In this document: positions 5,786 through 6,722 of the stretch, one piece after another
Layout: every line of letters starts with the position of its first letter
Position numbering within the stretch: the first letter of the stretch is position 1
Assembly: GCA_003456035.1 (NCBI GenBank)
Contig: DMPJ01000179.1
Span: 1-6,722 of the forward strand
Source: Planktothrix sp. UBA8402
GTDB taxonomy: Bacteria; Cyanobacteriota; Cyanobacteriia; Cyanobacteriales; Microcoleaceae
Direction: 5' to 3'
Length of the DNA: 6,722 nucleotides
Position numbers and translations under genes: made by a program
The notes under the pieces: model-generated
The model's database searches: none
Told to the model about the DNA's origin: nothing
The model's input: the letters and a program-made list of their open reading frames with translations, nothing else

Positions 5786-5834
5786 AAGCAACTGAGAGTT
5801 AACCTAAGTTAACCCAGTTGCTTAATTTTTCTTT
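5786..5834 (+). terminator. rho-independent terminator after the CBS-CP12 gene
   Basis: AAGCAACTG (5786-5794) pairs perfectly with CAGTTGCTT (5815-5823). Inside, GTTAAC (5798-5803) pairs with GTTAAC (5808-5813) around a CTAA loop, with a small AGA/C internal loop between the two stems. A T-rich tail (AATTTTTCTTT, 5824-5834) follows. It separates the CBS-CP12 transcript from the DUF3177 gene. Confidence 0.8.
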
Positions 5835-5854
5835 ATTGGATTTGATAATTTAGG

Positions 5855-6475
5855 ATGTTAAATTATTTACTCGCCGTCGAATCTCCTTGGTTACAACCGT
5901 TGGTCTGGACGGACTATAGATTGGCGGTTATATTTGCACTGATGATTCCGTTAGTGATCTTAATTTGGGCGTTTGTTCAAAAAGCGGAAGCAATTCAACG
6001 GTTAATGATGACTTATTTGCGTGTTGCTAGTTTGTTGATCATTAGTTTGTATTTAATGATTGCCGCCCTACCAATTAGTTTTCTGACTTATATTATGGCA
6101 AGGGTTTTAATTCCGATTTCTCTCTGGTTTTGGGTGGATCTGAATGAGGAAGTTTCAGAAATGCCCGCTTCTGGTTTGAAGTTAATCTTTACTTCTTGGC
6201 GTTGGGCGGTGACGGTTTATAATATTTTGGGTGCGATCGTTTTAATTCCTTTTGTACATTGTGCATTTTCTCATGGTCAAAAAGAGTTAATAGGGGATGC
6301 TACTTGTCGGATCTGGTTAGATCCTGCCTGGTTATATAAACAAACTTTTAGTCCCAATTTAACGCCTCAATTTTTAGGCTTTTTTGCTTTAGTCGGTTTG
6401 GCAGTTTATATCCTTTATTTGGGTTATTTTGTATTCTTTAAGTTAGGAAAACAGGGCCGTTCAGCTATGGGATAA
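5855..6475 (+). CDS. DUF3177 family integral membrane protein
   Basis: A 206-residue hydrophobic protein matching the cyanobacterial DUF3177 family, judged from VWTDYRLAV (17-25), IWAFVQKAEAIQRL (37-50), RVLIPISLWFWVDLNEE (83-99), TSWRWAVTVY (113-122) and the C-terminal KLGKQGRSA (196-204). I see about five likely membrane spans, at roughly 23-41, 55-72, 74-94, 118-138 and 174-195. No signal peptide or catalytic motif is evident, and the family has no established function that I know. Its location could be the plasma or thylakoid membrane. The start ATG at 5855 places the conserved WTDYR motif 18 residues in; no well-spaced Shine-Dalgarno is seen. It follows a terminator, so it probably has its own promoter within about 30 nt (a GATAAT lies at 5844-5849, very close to the start). 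Full length, with no sign of disruption. Confidence 0.9.
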   Translation: MLNYLLAVESPWLQPLVWTDYRLAVIFALMIPLVILIWAFVQKAEAIQRLMMTYLRVASLLIISLYLMIAALPISFLTYIMARVLIPISLWFWVDLNEEVSEMPASGLKLIFTSWRWAVTVYNILGAIVLIPFVHCAFSHGQKELIGDATCRIWLDPAWLYKQTFSPNLTPQFLGFFALVGLAVYILYLGYFVFFKLGKQGRSAMG

Positions 6476-6485
6476 AAAGGGATAT

Positions 6486-6722
6486 GGGCGGGTTCTATTC
6501 TATAAATTAAATTCTGTAGGGGCGGGTTCCGCAATAATTTCTAATCCCAACAAATCACCTTTGTAAACCCGCCCCACCCCAACATTAATATTTAGTTAAT
6601 CATTAATTTCCGAAGGTGATCGGGGCGGGTTTTGGGAGATTATTTGTGGGTATTAAAGGTTAACTCGAACCCGCCCCTACGGGGTACAATATTTAATCGT
6701 AGGGGCGGGTTCCGCAATAATT
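6486..6722. repeat. cluster of GTAGGGGCGGGTT-type dispersed repeats
   Basis: This gene-free end segment holds six copies of the core GGGCGGGTT: four on the plus strand (6486-6494, 6520-6528, 6623-6631, 6703-6711) and two inverted (6566-6574, 6668-6676). A 24-nt block is repeated exactly at 6516-6539 and 6699-6722; the second copy touches the window edge and may continue. GTAGGGGCGGGTT (6516-6528) and its complement (6668-6680) form a perfect 13-bp inverted repeat bounding 165 nt. An inner pair is formed by 6565-6575 and 6622-6632 (11 bp), and ATCACCTT/AAGGTGAT (6554-6561/6613-6620) adds another stem. No ORF is supported. It resembles the intergenic palindromic repeats that are abundant in some cyanobacteria and may be MITE-like. 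Confidence 0.8.

Noticed and set aside
6486..6722. Possible CRISPR array or insertion sequence at the right end
   Set aside because: The repeats are irregularly spaced and in both orientations, and no transposase reading frame is present.

Overview
The window looks like a chromosomal stretch from a cyanobacterium, probably a filamentous one of the Oscillatoriales type (the order is a guess). The indicators are: a CBS-CP12 fusion protein, a DUF3177 membrane protein, a TIGR04168-type metallophosphoesterase, long pentapeptide-repeat proteins with the cyanobacterial ELLxxYxxGERxF N-terminus, one exact HIP1 octamer (GCGATCGC), a CCCATTA heptamer array, and dispersed GTAGGGGCGGGTT repeats. Apart from the first gene the sequence is AT-rich.

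Layout. At the left edge, on the minus strand, lie the first 25 bases of a tRNA-Ser gene (1-25). Just upstream of it on the same strand is a calcineurin-like metallophosphoesterase (51-965). A short divergent intergenic region with a TATAAT box leads into nadA (quinolinate synthase; start chosen at 1099). After a hairpin with a T-run at 2131-2197 comes a DUF2064/TIGR04282 putative glycosyltransferase (2282-2914). A heptamer repeat array separates it from two adjacent pentapeptide-repeat genes (3124-3951 and 3983-4978). Then come a CBS-pair/CP12 fusion gene (5141-5755), a strong rho-independent terminator (5786-5834) and a DUF3177 multi-span membrane protein (5855-6475). The last 247 bases hold no gene and are packed with direct and inverted copies of a GC-rich repeat.

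Function. The genes do not form one pathway. NadA makes the NAD precursor quinolinate. CBS-CP12 probably links adenylate sensing to redox-controlled regulation of Calvin-cycle enzymes. The pentapeptide pair probably folds into long right-handed quadrilateral beta-helices of unknown target. I see no convincing new multi-gene system. The points most worth a second look are the two unbroken pentapeptide proteins (51 and 61 consecutive repeats) with DNA-level 15-nt duplications, the CBS-CP12 fusion with all four CP12 cysteines, and the repeat families between genes.
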